Below, piece by piece: positions 48,818-59,228 of a stretch of 64,000 nucleotides of DNA. Each line of letters starts with the position of its first letter. Position 1 is the stretch's first letter. The position numbers and the translations under genes are program-made. Location: positions 167,501 through 231,500 of the forward strand of contig NZ_CP137559.1 of assembly GCF_019249725.2 (NCBI RefSeq), written 5' to 3'. Under the pieces are notes generated by a model that was not told the DNA's origin, searched no databases, and saw only the letters and a program-made list of their open reading frames with translations. Origin of the DNA: Segatella hominis. GTDB lineage: Bacteria; Bacteroidota; Bacteroidia; Bacteroidales; Bacteroidaceae.

Positions 48818-51800
48818 ATGCCTATGAAGAAGTATATCAAATGGAGTGTTTTCATTCTCTTTTCTCCGATACTCCTCATCATGATACTTGCTGTTATGCT
48901 TTATTTGCCACCCGTTCAGAATTGGGCAGTAAGGCATGTGGCAGCGTATGCTTCTGAATCTACGGGCATGGATGTTACTGTGGATCACGTAAAGCTGGTA
49001 TTCCCTTTACGGCTTGGCGTGGAAGGTGTGCAGGTTCTGCAACCTATAGACTCTCTTAAAAATAGCACTAATCTTTCATTGCGTGGAAAAAAAGATACTA
49101 TTGCTGGCATTAGAAAAATGATAGTTGATGTTCAACTGATGCCTATTTTCCATAGTCAAGTGATGGTTGATCAGTTGGATTTCGATGGAATGAAAGTGAA
49201 TACTGCCAATTTTATTCACGAGGCGCGTATCAAAGGAAATGTCGGAAAACTTAGTGTCCAGGCACATGGTATTGATTTAGCCAATGAGCATGTTTTAGTA
49301 GAGAATGCATTGCTCGCTGATGCTAAATTGGCTGTTGAGCTAAGTGATACTGTACCTGCAGATACTGCCCCAAGTGAAAACTTTTGGAAAATCAATCTAC
49401 AAAAGCTGAAATTAAAAAACACTAATCTTACGTTGCATATGCCTGGGGATACTCTTCAGGTAAGTGCTTATTTTGGAAATGCGTTAGCTCAAGAAACGTA
49501 TCTTGATCTTTTCAAAGGATTATATCAGGTTAAGAAGTTGGATTGGGAAAACGGATGGGTCTCTTATGACAATAATTTCGAAAAGCCCGTTTCTGGTATA
49601 GACTTCAATCATCTGGCTTTATCTGGGATGAATTTGAAGGCGGATTCGTTCTATTATTGTGATTCCAAAATAGATGTCAAAATTCGTGAGGCGCAATTTA
49701 AGGAAAAGAGCGGCTTGTCTATATCGCAAATGAATGGTAGATTCGTGATGGATTCTACCAAATTAGCATTGCCGGATTTTTATCTCAAGACTCCTGTATC
49801 ACAGTTGAAGGCAACTGTGGATATGGATATGGATGCTTTCGCTGAGAGTAATCCTGGGCATCTCGCTGCATTGATTGATGGAAGTCTGGGTAAATCTGAT
49901 TTGATGCTTTTTGCAGGCGATGCAATGCCTGAAAAAATGAAAAAACTGTGGCCTTATTACCCTCTTAAGTTGAAAGGATCGGTAAAAGGAAACTTGCAGC
50001 AATTGGCCTTTGATGGGTTGAAGGCTGTCTTACCTTCTGCCTTTGAAATTTCCGCCCATGGAACAATGGGCTGTTTGACGGATATGAATAAGTTGAAGGC
50101 AAATGTCAACTTAAATGCTCGTACCTACAACTTAGGTTTCATTACAGCCATGTTGGAGCCTTCTTTGATGAAAGAAATATGTGTTCCTAATGGTATTGGA
50201 ATTAAGGGAAATATAAATGTTGATGGTCAACGATATGCTACCAAGTTGGCTTTAACTGAGGGTAGAGGTAGTTTGAATATAGATGCTTCTGTTATCGCAA
50301 AAACTAACTCTACTGGTGGAATAGATTTGGGACGTCTGGCTTACGATGCCAAAATTCAGGCCAAGAATGTTCAGGCGAAGCATTTCCTTCCAAAACAGGA
50401 TTTGTATGCTTTTAGTGGTAATATAAAAGCCAAAGGAGTGGGTACTGATTTCTTGTCACCTTCCACCCGTTTGGCTGCTAAGGCTCAAGTATCTTCAGTT
50501 CATTATGGGAAATATAAGATAAATAATGTACTGGCGATTGCTCATGTTGCTCACGGAAAGGTGCATGCTGATGTGGATAGTAAAAATCAATTTCTTACAG
50601 GGTTGGTAAGTTTGGATGCACTGACTAATACGAAGAAGGTGCAGGCTACAATAAAAGCTGATGTCCGACAGGCAGACCTTTATCTGTTGCAATTGGTAGA
50701 AAAACCGATGAAGGCAGCTTTGTGTGGCTACATGGATGTCAATACTGATTTGAAAGATTTTTATAATCTTCAAGCTTCTGTGGGTGATATTACTTTGCGT
50801 ACAGCAGATAAAGTTTATCGACCAGTAGATGTTCTCTTGGATGTGTTCACGCGTAAGGATACAACTCATGCTATTGTAGATTGTGGTGATTTTCATCTTA
50901 ATATGGATGCTCATGGAGGGTATAAAAAACTGCTTGGACATATAGATGGATTGCAACGAGAAATATTCAGTCAGATGAAGAATCGCAAGATAGACCAGAT
51001 TCGTCTTCGCCAGAATTTTCCTTTGGGGCATATTTATCTTTCTTCAGGAAAAAATAATTTTATTTCCCGTTTTATCGAATATTGTGGATATCAGTTTAAA
51101 ACAGTTGAGATGGATCTGAATGCCTCTCCTGTTATGGGATTGAATGGATTTTTTCATGTTGATTCTATGGTGGTCCAAGGTGTTCAGTTGGATACGATAC
51201 GTGCTCTTGTGCATACTAAGGGTGACACTATCCGCTATTCTGCAAGAATAGAAAATAATAAGAAAAATCCACAATATGTTTTCCGTGCCTTGGTGGATGG
51301 TGAATTGCAGGAAAAAGGTTCGAATATTAAGGCAAAACTCTATGATGCCAATAATAAGTTAGGTCTTGATGTAGGATTAGCGGCTTTGATGCAGGATAAT
51401 GGAATCAAAGTTTCACTTACGGATACGCATCCAATTCTTGGCTATAAGAAGTTTAAGGCTAATGCTGATAATTACTTGATGCTCTCTGATGATCAGCGAG
51501 TATCGGCTAATCTGTTGTTGACAGCTTCTGGTGGTATGGGCGTGCGAGTCTATTCTAATGATGAAAATGAGGACGCATTGCAGGATATAACGGTCAGTTT
51601 GAGTAAATTCAACCTGGATAAGGTTCTGAGCGTCATTCCTTATATGCCTGATATTTCTGGCATCATGGATGGTGACTTCCACGTTATTCAGACAAAGGAA
51701 GAACTTTCTGTTTCTTCTAATCTGAAGATTGATAACCTTGTCTATGAGAAATGTCCGATGGGCGATGTTGGGTCTGAATTTGTCTATATGCCTAAGAGCG

Positions 51801-53566
51801 ATGGTTCTCATTATGTAGATGGCATTCTGACTTATGAGGGTGAGGATGTGGCAACAGTTAAGGGTACCTATCAGTCTGAAGGAGCCGGATATCTTGATGC
51901 TACTGTAGGGCTTGATAAGATTCCGCTTCACTTTATCAATGGATTTGTTCCAGACCAGTTGCTTGGTTTGAAAGGATATGGGGAAGGTGAACTTGCTGTA
52001 AAGGGTGCTCTGAATAAACCGCATGTGGAAGGTGAGGTTTATCTGGATTCTGCATATCTGATAAGTGAACCGTATGGAATTTCTATGCGTTTTGACGATG
52101 ATCCTGTGCGTATCGTAGATAGCAAGTTACTCTTCGAAAACTTCATGATGTATGCAAACAATGAGAGTCCGCTAAATCTGCAAGGAAATCTGGATTTCTC
52201 TAATGTGGACAGAATGATGCTCGACTTACGTATGAGAGCTCAGAACTTCCTTTTGATAGATGCTAAGGAGAATTTGCGCTCTGAGGCATTTGGTAAAGCT
52301 TATGTCAATTTCTTTGCAATGATGAAAGGTCCTTTGACCAGCCTTCAGATGCGTGGAAAATTGGATGTGTTGGGAAATACAGATATGACTTATGTCTTAC
52401 GTGAATCAGAACTGTCAACCGATTCTCAGTTGGATGAGTTGGTGAAGTTCACTGATTTTAAGAGTGGTAAGGAAGAGACTATTGTGCGTCCAGCCATTGA
52501 AGGATTTGATATGATGCTCAGTATGTCTATTGATGAATCTGCTCATATTCTGTGTGCTCTGAATGAAGAAAAGACGAACTATATAGATTTGATGGGTGGC
52601 GGTGACTTGCAAATGAAATATAACCCTGTCGATAATATTCAGTTGACTGGTAAATATACATTAAATAATGGAGCGATGAAGTACTCATTGCCAATTATTC
52701 CATTGAAGACCTTTACCATACAAGATGGCAGTTACCTTGAGTTTACGGGTGATCCTTTCAATCCTATTCTTAATATTACTGCGACAGAAAATATGAAATC
52801 TACTGTTAATGAGGGACAGGGAACAGGTCGCTCTGTGGATTTTGTGTGTGGTGTGAAGTTGACCCAGACATTGAGTAAGCCAGGTATTCAGTTTATCATT
52901 TCTGCTCCTAATGATATGACAATGCAGGATGAATTGAATACAATGAGTATTGAGGAACGAGGTAAAATTGCAGTTACGATGCTTGCATCTGGTATGTATC
53001 TTTCTGGTGGAAATACCAGCGATTTCTCTATGAACAGTGCCTTGAGCAGTTTTCTTAATTCGGAGATTAATAATATTGCAGGTTCTGCCATGCGATCTTT
53101 GGGACTGGATCTTGGTATGAGCGTGGATAATTCTACGAACGCTTCCGGAGCTTTGCATACAGACTATAATTTCAAGTTTGCCAAACGTTTCTTCAATAAT
53201 CGTTTGAGTTTCACCATAGGTGGAAAAGTTTCTTCTGGAGCAGAAATGGAGAATGCTGGAAATAACGATTCGTTCTTCAATAATGTAGAGCTGCAATATA
53301 GACTTAATGAAGGTGCTTCGCAGTATATCCGTGCTTTTTATAACAACAATACTTACGATTGGTTGGAAGGCCTGGTCGGTGAATATGGCGTTGGTTTTAT
53401 GTGGCGCAGAAAGTTACAACACTTCAAGGATATTTTCCGTTTCAAGACGGAAAAACAAGATGTTCCAGTTGAAAATGTCAGACAAGATACTATTGTGAGA
53501 AAAAAAATGGAGGATAGTACTTCTGTAAAGCCTCGATTCTTTGATCCGTTAGGAGAGAAGCTGTAA
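48818..53566 (+). CDS. tamB: TamB-like translocation/assembly module protein
   Basis: 1,582 aa. An N-terminal signal anchor (about 8-28, WSVFILFSPILLIMILAVML) holds it in the inner membrane; the rest is a very long repetitive beta structure of AsmA/TamB type (lipid-channel 'bridge'), ending in the TamB C-terminal domain (about 1180-1560, with the late GMYLSGGNTSDFSMNS). It would link inner and outer membranes for lipid transport or outer-membrane protein assembly. The next gene encodes its outer-membrane partner, 31 bp on. Confidence 0.9.
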   Translation: MPMKKYIKWSVFILFSPILLIMILAVMLYLPPVQNWAVRHVAAYASESTGMDVTVDHVKLVFPLRLGVEGVQVLQPIDSLKNSTNLSLRGKKDTIAGIRKMIVDVQLMPIFHSQVMVDQLDFDGMKVNTANFIHEARIKGNVGKLSVQAHGIDLANEHVLVENALLADAKLAVELSDTVPADTAPSENFWKINLQKLKLKNTNLTLHMPGDTLQVSAYFGNALAQETYLDLFKGLYQVKKLDWENGWVSYDNNFEKPVSGIDFNHLALSGMNLKADSFYYCDSKIDVKIREAQFKEKSGLSISQMNGRFVMDSTKLALPDFYLKTPVSQLKATVDMDMDAFAESNPGHLAALIDGSLGKSDLMLFAGDAMPEKMKKLWPYYPLKLKGSVKGNLQQLAFDGLKAVLPSAFEISAHGTMGCLTDMNKLKANVNLNARTYNLGFITAMLEPSLMKEICVPNGIGIKGNINVDGQRYATKLALTEGRGSLNIDASVIAKTNSTGGIDLGRLAYDAKIQAKNVQAKHFLPKQDLYAFSGNIKAKGVGTDFLSPSTRLAAKAQVSSVHYGKYKINNVLAIAHVAHGKVHADVDSKNQFLTGLVSLDALTNTKKVQATIKADVRQADLYLLQLVEKPMKAALCGYMDVNTDLKDFYNLQASVGDITLRTADKVYRPVDVLLDVFTRKDTTHAIVDCGDFHLNMDAHGGYKKLLGHIDGLQREIFSQMKNRKIDQIRLRQNFPLGHIYLSSGKNNFISRFIEYCGYQFKTVEMDLNASPVMGLNGFFHVDSMVVQGVQLDTIRALVHTKGDTIRYSARIENNKKNPQYVFRALVDGELQEKGSNIKAKLYDANNKLGLDVGLAALMQDNGIKVSLTDTHPILGYKKFKANADNYLMLSDDQRVSANLLLTASGGMGVRVYSNDENEDALQDITVSLSKFNLDKVLSVIPYMPDISGIMDGDFHVIQTKEELSVSSNLKIDNLVYEKCPMGDVGSEFVYMPKSDGSHYVDGILTYEGEDVATVKGTYQSEGAGYLDATVGLDKIPLHFINGFVPDQLLGLKGYGEGELAVKGALNKPHVEGEVYLDSAYLISEPYGISMRFDDDPVRIVDSKLLFENFMMYANNESPLNLQGNLDFSNVDRMMLDLRMRAQNFLLIDAKENLRSEAFGKAYVNFFAMMKGPLTSLQMRGKLDVLGNTDMTYVLRESELSTDSQLDELVKFTDFKSGKEETIVRPAIEGFDMMLSMSIDESAHILCALNEEKTNYIDLMGGGDLQMKYNPVDNIQLTGKYTLNNGAMKYSLPIIPLKTFTIQDGSYLEFTGDPFNPILNITATENMKSTVNEGQGTGRSVDFVCGVKLTQTLSKPGIQFIISAPNDMTMQDELNTMSIEERGKIAVTMLASGMYLSGGNTSDFSMNSALSSFLNSEINNIAGSAMRSLGLDLGMSVDNSTNASGALHTDYNFKFAKRFFNNRLSFTIGGKVSSGAEMENAGNNDSFFNNVELQYRLNEGASQYIRAFYNNNTYDWLEGLVGEYGVGFMWRRKLQHFKDIFRFKTEKQDVPVENVRQDTIVRKKMEDSTSVKPRFFDPLGEKL

Positions 53567-53597
53567 TAAATACTTCTTGGTTATCTTTGATTAATGA

Positions 53598-56003
53598 ATG
53601 ATTATGAGAAAGAGTAAATTATACATTATTATATATGTGTTGACATTAATAATGTCAATACCTTTTTTGCTGGCATGTTCTTCTACGAGTGCATTAAAAG
53701 AGGGGCAGCAGCTTTTTACGGGATTGAAGCCTATTGAATATTCTAATTACGAAAAATCGGGCTATGCAGATACTACAATGTTGGAAATGGAGAATGTGCT
53801 GGCTTCGGCTCCAAATGGTGCCCTTTTTGGAAGTAGTTATTATCGTACTCCTTTCCCCGTAAGATTATGGATATGGAATGCCTTTTCGCAGTCAGAAGGA
53901 GGTGTTGCTAAATGGATAACAAAGGCTTTTGGTTCTAAACCGAAGCTGATGTCGAATGTAAATCCTCAACTTCGTGCGCAGGTTGCAGAAAATCAGTTGG
54001 ACAAGTATGGTTATTTTAATGGTAAAGTTACTTACGATGTTGTTACTGACAACAATCCGAAAAAAGCTAAAGTTGCTTATCATGTAGATATGGGACATCT
54101 TTGGACGCTTGATACTGTCAAGTATCTTGGATTCCCGAATGAAGGTCAGCAACTGATAGATTCTACCCGAAACCTGGCTGTTATCCGAACAGGTTCACCA
54201 TTTAATATTTCTAAGCTCGAGCAGGAACGCCAGCGTATTACCCGGTTGTTCCGTAATAATGGTTATTATTTCTATAAAAATGGATATGCATCTTATCTGG
54301 CTGATACTTTAGGAACGCCGGGTAAGGCTGAAGTTCGTCTGATAATGGCTGATAGTATTGATACAATGGCTTTGCGTAAATGGTACATAGGTCATGTGAA
54401 ATTCAATTTTAAAAGAAATTTTATGGAAGAATTGAAAGATTCTTTCGTAAGGGGCAAGCTGGAATTTTACTATAATGGACGAAAGATGCCGATACGTGCA
54501 GGAGTTGTTTTGAAAGACTTAAAGCTTTTCCCAAATCGTCTCTATAAGATAGAAAATGAGGAGGCTGCTAAAAATCATCTGCAGGCAATGGGATTGTTTA
54601 GCTATACCAGTATTCAGTTTTCGCCACGTCTTTCTTCTAATGACAGGGTGTTGATAAATGATTCCTGTGTATCCCTGTGTGATACATTGGATGCGACTAT
54701 CGACTTGGTATTTGACAAACCCTATGATTTCTATATCGAGGCGAATGCAAAGGGAAAGACTACAGGACGAGTAGGACCTGAACTTGTGATAGGTTTGACT
54801 AAGAGAAATGCCTTTAAAGGTGGAGAAAAACTGGATATCAACTTGCATGGTTCCTATGAATGGCAGACAATACAACAAGAAGGTGCTAAATCAACTCATA
54901 TAAATTCCTATGAGTATGGTTCGGATATTTCATTATCTTTCCCACGAATCATAACTCCTTGGAATATGTTTCGCACAATGGCTCAGAACGAGCGACGCTT
55001 CAGGGCGGGTCGTTTCCCACGAAGTTTTTATGGAACTCCGACAACTACCGTCAAGACTTCTATGAATGTGCTAAATAGGGCAAGTTATTTTCGTCGTCAT
55101 GTTGTGTCTGGCGAATTGACATATAACTGGTCCACTTCTTCCCAGCATCATCATTCATTCAGTCCTCTTGTCCTTTCTTACGAGTATATGAATGCTCGAA
55201 CGGCAGCTTTTGATAGCGTACTAGCAAAGCATCCATATCTCCAGATATCTATGCGCGATCAGTTTGTGCCAAAGATGAGCTATACCTATACCTATAATAG
55301 TCCGCTCAACTATCGTCATCCTATCACCTGGTCTACTACGGTGAGCGAAGCTGGTAATGTCTTGGCAACAGGTTATCTGATAGCAGGCAAAAAATGGAAT
55401 GATAAGGATAAGCAGATGTTTAAAAATCCTTTTGCACAATTTCTTAAGTTAGAGACTGATTTCGTAAAATATTGGAAGTTGACGGAAAAATCCACGCTTG
55501 TTGGGCATTTGAATGCTGGTGTAGTCTGGAGTTATGGAAATACGGAAAAAGCTCCTTATTATGAGCAGTTCTATGTAGGAGGAGCCAATAGCATCCGAGC
55601 TTTCAATGTAAGAAGTATCGGACCGGGCAAATTTGCGCCTACTAATAGTAAGTTCTCATATATAGACCAGACGGGTGACATTAAGTTTGTTGCCAATCTG
55701 GAATATAGACCAAGAATTTGGGGTGATTTGTATGGTGCAATATTTCTGGATATGGGTAATGTCTGGAATATCCATGAAGAGGAGTATAGCGAAAATGGAA
55801 ATTTTTATGCCCGAAACTTTTTTAAACAGATGGCTGTGGGTACGGGTGTTGGTGTCAGATATGACATGGGAATGTTTGTGATTCGTCTGGATTGGGGACT
55901 TGGATTGCATCTTCCTTACGAAACTGGCAAGAACGGATTTTATAATATTCACCGATTCAAAGATTCTCATAGTTTCCATTTTGCCGTGGGCTATCCTTTC
56001 TAG
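53598..56003 (+). CDS. TamL: lipoprotein Omp85-family (TamA/BamA-like) protein
   Basis: 801 aa. A lipoprotein signal (IPFLLAC, Cys about 27) precedes POTRA-like domains (about 100-370) and a C-terminal beta-barrel of Omp85 type (about 420-801, with GGANSIRAFNVRSIGPGKF and the final aromatic residue of FHFAVGYPF). Lipid-anchored TamA variants (TamL) are known in Bacteroidota and pair with TamB. It would sit in the outer membrane and work with the preceding gene in assembling outer-membrane proteins. Confidence 0.88.
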   Translation: MIMRKSKLYIIIYVLTLIMSIPFLLACSSTSALKEGQQLFTGLKPIEYSNYEKSGYADTTMLEMENVLASAPNGALFGSSYYRTPFPVRLWIWNAFSQSEGGVAKWITKAFGSKPKLMSNVNPQLRAQVAENQLDKYGYFNGKVTYDVVTDNNPKKAKVAYHVDMGHLWTLDTVKYLGFPNEGQQLIDSTRNLAVIRTGSPFNISKLEQERQRITRLFRNNGYYFYKNGYASYLADTLGTPGKAEVRLIMADSIDTMALRKWYIGHVKFNFKRNFMEELKDSFVRGKLEFYYNGRKMPIRAGVVLKDLKLFPNRLYKIENEEAAKNHLQAMGLFSYTSIQFSPRLSSNDRVLINDSCVSLCDTLDATIDLVFDKPYDFYIEANAKGKTTGRVGPELVIGLTKRNAFKGGEKLDINLHGSYEWQTIQQEGAKSTHINSYEYGSDISLSFPRIITPWNMFRTMAQNERRFRAGRFPRSFYGTPTTTVKTSMNVLNRASYFRRHVVSGELTYNWSTSSQHHHSFSPLVLSYEYMNARTAAFDSVLAKHPYLQISMRDQFVPKMSYTYTYNSPLNYRHPITWSTTVSEAGNVLATGYLIAGKKWNDKDKQMFKNPFAQFLKLETDFVKYWKLTEKSTLVGHLNAGVVWSYGNTEKAPYYEQFYVGGANSIRAFNVRSIGPGKFAPTNSKFSYIDQTGDIKFVANLEYRPRIWGDLYGAIFLDMGNVWNIHEEEYSENGNFYARNFFKQMAVGTGVGVRYDMGMFVIRLDWGLGLHLPYETGKNGFYNIHRFKDSHSFHFAVGYPF

Positions 56004-56299
56004 GAATGCCGGATTTTAGAAATACCAGAATAAGTTTCTGTAGATATCGACAAAAGTTTCTATAAATGTCGAAAATTATTTTTGAACTTCCAATTTAGGA
56101 ATGTTGAAGGTGGTTCTCGGAATACAGTAAAATGTTTCTCAGAATACGGTAAATCGTTCATTGAATGCTATAAAACGGCAGAACTTTTACTTTTATTTGA
56201 TTTAAATCTAAAAAAAAGAGAAAATATAGTGGCACTCGCAAAATTTTTAGTACTTTTGCAGTCAGTATTAAACTATCAACTATTAATAAAATAAATAAT

Positions 56300-57211
56300 A
56301 TGAAGCCAACACTATTGCTTTTAGCGGCAGGCATGGGTAGCCGCTACGGTGGTTTGAAACAGCTTGATGGTCTAGGTCCTAATGGTGAGACTATCATGGA
56401 TTATAGCATTTATGATGCAATCCAGGCAGGTTTCGGTAAAATTGTTTTTGTAATCCGCAAGGATTTCGAGGATCAGTTCCGTGAGAAGATTCTTTCCAAA
56501 TATGAAGGACATATTCCAGCAGAACTCTGTTTTCAGTCTTTGGATGCACTTCCAGAAGGTTTTTCTGTACCAGAAGGTCGTGAGAAGCCTTGGGGTACTA
56601 ATCATGCTGTATTGATGGCTAAGGATGTTATCAACGAGCCTTTCTGTGTTATCAACTGTGATGATTTCTATAATCGTGATTGCTTTATGGTAATCGGCAA
56701 GTTCCTTTCAGAACTTCCAGAGGGTAGCAAGAATCGCTATGCAATGGTAGGTTTCCGTGTAGGCAATACTTTGAGCGACAATGGTACAGTTGCACGTGGT
56801 ATTTGCTCTAAGGATGCAGATGAGAATCTGACTACTTGTGTAGAGCGTACTGAGATTATGCGTATTGATGGTAAGGTATCTTATAAGGACGAAGAAGGCC
56901 AGTGGGTAGCTGTAGGTGATAATACTCCTGTATCTATGAACGTATGGGGCTTTACTCCTGACTATTTTGAGCACAGTGAGGCTTACTTCAAAGAGTTCCT
57001 GAGCGATCCTAAGAATATGGAGAACAAGAAAGCTGAGTTCTTTATCCCATTGATGGTCAACAAACTGATTAATGAAGGTACTTCTACTGTCAAGGTATTG
57101 GATACTACAAGTAAGTGGTTTGGTGTAACTTATTCAGCAGACCGCCAGAGCGTTGTAGAGAAAATTCAGAGCCTGATAGATGAGGGTGTTTATCCAAACA
57201 AACTTTTCTAA
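56300..57211 (+). CDS. Sugar-phosphate nucleotidyltransferase
   Basis: 303 aa. The NTP-transferase signature LLLAAGMGSRYGGLKQLDGL stands at the N-terminus, with the Gly-rich loop and Arg/Lys for the nucleotide; INCDDFYNRDCF carries the metal-binding Asp. It would make a nucleotide sugar from a sugar phosphate and NTP. A -7-like TACTTTTG lies 40 bp upstream (56252-56259). Substrate cannot be told by eye. Confidence 0.85.
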   Translation: MKPTLLLLAAGMGSRYGGLKQLDGLGPNGETIMDYSIYDAIQAGFGKIVFVIRKDFEDQFREKILSKYEGHIPAELCFQSLDALPEGFSVPEGREKPWGTNHAVLMAKDVINEPFCVINCDDFYNRDCFMVIGKFLSELPEGSKNRYAMVGFRVGNTLSDNGTVARGICSKDADENLTTCVERTEIMRIDGKVSYKDEEGQWVAVGDNTPVSMNVWGFTPDYFEHSEAYFKEFLSDPKNMENKKAEFFIPLMVNKLINEGTSTVKVLDTTSKWFGVTYSADRQSVVEKIQSLIDEGVYPNKLF

Positions 57212-57273
57212 TAAGTTCTTTTGATAAGATAAATTCGTTTATCCTAATCTTTTTCAGTAAATATATTTCTTTC

Positions 57274-58308
57274 ATGGAGATAAATATATTAAAAGAACAA
57301 GAAGCCGCTACCCTTCGAGAGATGATAGCGGCTTCTCATCGTATAGTAATATGTTGTCATAAGTCACCTGATGGTGATGCGATAGGTTCTTCCTTGGGCT
57401 GGTTTTATTATTTGCAGTCCTTGGGCAAGAATTCCACAATCTGTGTACCAGATATGATACCAGATGCCATAAGTTGGCTTCCTGGAACAGAAGAAATTAT
57501 TCGCTATGATAAGCAACCGGAAGCAGTTAAAGCTGCCTTTACTAATGCAGATCTGGTTTTCTGTTTGGATTTCAATGGTGCCAGCCGTCTTGATGAGATG
57601 GAACCAGTTCTTACATCTTATCAGGGTAAGAAGGTGATGATAGACCATCATCTGGATCCTTTTATGTCTGTAGATTTACTTATTTCTCATCCTCATATGA
57701 GTAGTACGAGTGAATTGATATTCAGAATCGTTTGGCAACTTGATGGTTTTACTCAGATGGATAGCCAATGGGCTACATGCATTTACTGTGGCATGATGAC
57801 AGACACTGGAGGTTTTGTCTATAATTCTAATGAACCCGTTATCTATCTTATTATCAGTGAACTGCTAACCAAGAACATAGATAAGGACAAAATTTACCGC
57901 AAGGTTTTCAATAATTATTCTACCAATTCTATCCGTTTCCGCGGGCATATCATGGATAAGAAACTGCGTGTTTTTGAAAATTTACATGCCTCTTATTATT
58001 GTGTTACTCGCAAGGAGATGGAGCAATATCATTTCATAAAAGGCGATTTGGAAGGATTGGTAAATGAACCGCTGCGTATTCGTGGCCTTAAATTCTCGAT
58101 ATCTTTGCGCGAAGACACAGAGGTAAAGAACCGCGTGCTGGTGAGTCTTCGTTCGGTAGATGATTTTCCTTGTAATGAGGTTGCAGCCAAGTTTTTCAAT
58201 GGCGGAGGTCACCTTAATGCCTCAGGCGGTAAGTTGATGACTACGATAGAAGAGGCAGAACAGATAGCATGCAAGGCAATAGAGGCCTATGCTCATTTGT
58301 TGCAATAA
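57274..58308 (+). CDS. DHH-family phosphoesterase (NrnA-like)
   Basis: 344 aa. DHH domain with HKSPDGDAIGSSLG (about 29-42), FCLDFNGASR, and MIDHHLDPF (the DHH motif), then a DHHA1 domain with the closing FNGGGHLNASGG. The whole layout is that of NrnA, which degrades nanoRNA/di-nucleotides and pAp. Length is normal. It follows the nucleotidyltransferase by 62 bp. Confidence 0.9.
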   Translation: MEINILKEQEAATLREMIAASHRIVICCHKSPDGDAIGSSLGWFYYLQSLGKNSTICVPDMIPDAISWLPGTEEIIRYDKQPEAVKAAFTNADLVFCLDFNGASRLDEMEPVLTSYQGKKVMIDHHLDPFMSVDLLISHPHMSSTSELIFRIVWQLDGFTQMDSQWATCIYCGMMTDTGGFVYNSNEPVIYLIISELLTKNIDKDKIYRKVFNNYSTNSIRFRGHIMDKKLRVFENLHASYYCVTRKEMEQYHFIKGDLEGLVNEPLRIRGLKFSISLREDTEVKNRVLVSLRSVDDFPCNEVAAKFFNGGGHLNASGGKLMTTIEEAEQIACKAIEAYAHLLQ

Positions 58309-58417
58309 TAGCGATAATTATGTTAAGTATTGGATAAAGACTATCGTTTGGATGGTAATAAGTGATAAATAATAATAAAATCACCTATTATCTCTCGGTA
58401 GTCTGTTATCTTTTTTG

Positions 58418-58425
58418 TACCTTTG
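58418..58425 (+). promoter_or_regulatory. -7 element of the lipoprotein gene
   Basis: TACCTTTG, 26 bp before the start codon. No good -33 box. Confidence 0.6.
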
Positions 58426-58451
58426 CCGCTAAAATGAATATAATTTAGGTA

Positions 58452-59168
58452 ATGAAGAAATTTTTATTTATAGTAATAGCCTTTGCGGCCCTATTCTCAA
58501 TGGCTGCATGTAGCGATTCTGAGACATATGCAGATCAGCGAAATAGAGAGCGTGATTCTATCAATGCTTTCCTCCGTAATGAAAAAATTACGGTGATAAA
58601 CGAGAAGCAATTCAAGGAGCGCTGGGAAGCTAAGAAGACAAATCCTGCTATTGTTTTGACTGATACCTCTGCAGAAAAGAACGAATATGTACTCTTTGAG
58701 AGTAATGGTATCTATATGCAAGTAGTAGAGCAGGGCTGCGGTGACTATATACAGCAAGGTAAATCAGAGGAAGTTTTGGTACGTTTTGATGAGTATAATG
58801 TCAATACGCGTGCCAATATATCAGATGAGTCTCTTTGTCTGAGCAATAATCTTCCAGCGTATTCATACTATATTGATAAATTGAAGGTAACGAATACTTC
58901 CGGTACATTTACAGGCATGCTTGTTGAGCCTAAGAAGAGCGTTTTTGGCTTGGCTTATAATTACAGTTCTTATACTGGTAGTTATAGCAGTACTATTCCT
59001 TCCGGGTGGCTTATTCCATTCAGTTGGGTAAAGATAGGTCGTGGAAATGCTGAGGGCGAGAAAATTGCTCATGTGCGTCTTCTGATTCCTCATACTTACG
59101 GTTCTACTCAGGCATCAGCTAATGTGAATGCCTATTTTTATGATATGACATTGCAGAAGGGTCGTTAA
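58452..59168 (+). CDS. DUF4827-like lipoprotein
   Basis: 238 aa with a lipoprotein signal (AFAALFSMAACSD; Cys at about 20). The mature part (RNRERDSINAFLRNEKITVI, then VLFESNGIYMQVVEQGCGDY) matches the DUF4827 pattern, proteins of this phylum with an FKBP-like flavour but unknown role. Likely anchored on the outer membrane, facing the periplasm. It precedes glmM by 60 bp. Confidence 0.75.
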   Translation: MKKFLFIVIAFAALFSMAACSDSETYADQRNRERDSINAFLRNEKITVINEKQFKERWEAKKTNPAIVLTDTSAEKNEYVLFESNGIYMQVVEQGCGDYIQQGKSEEVLVRFDEYNVNTRANISDESLCLSNNLPAYSYYIDKLKVTNTSGTFTGMLVEPKKSVFGLAYNYSSYTGSYSSTIPSGWLIPFSWVKIGRGNAEGEKIAHVRLLIPHTYGSTQASANVNAYFYDMTLQKGR

Positions 59169-59228
59169 AGGCCTTTCTGCATCTTTATTTTCTATAGTAA
59201 ACGATAAAAATATTAAATAAGGTGTTTT

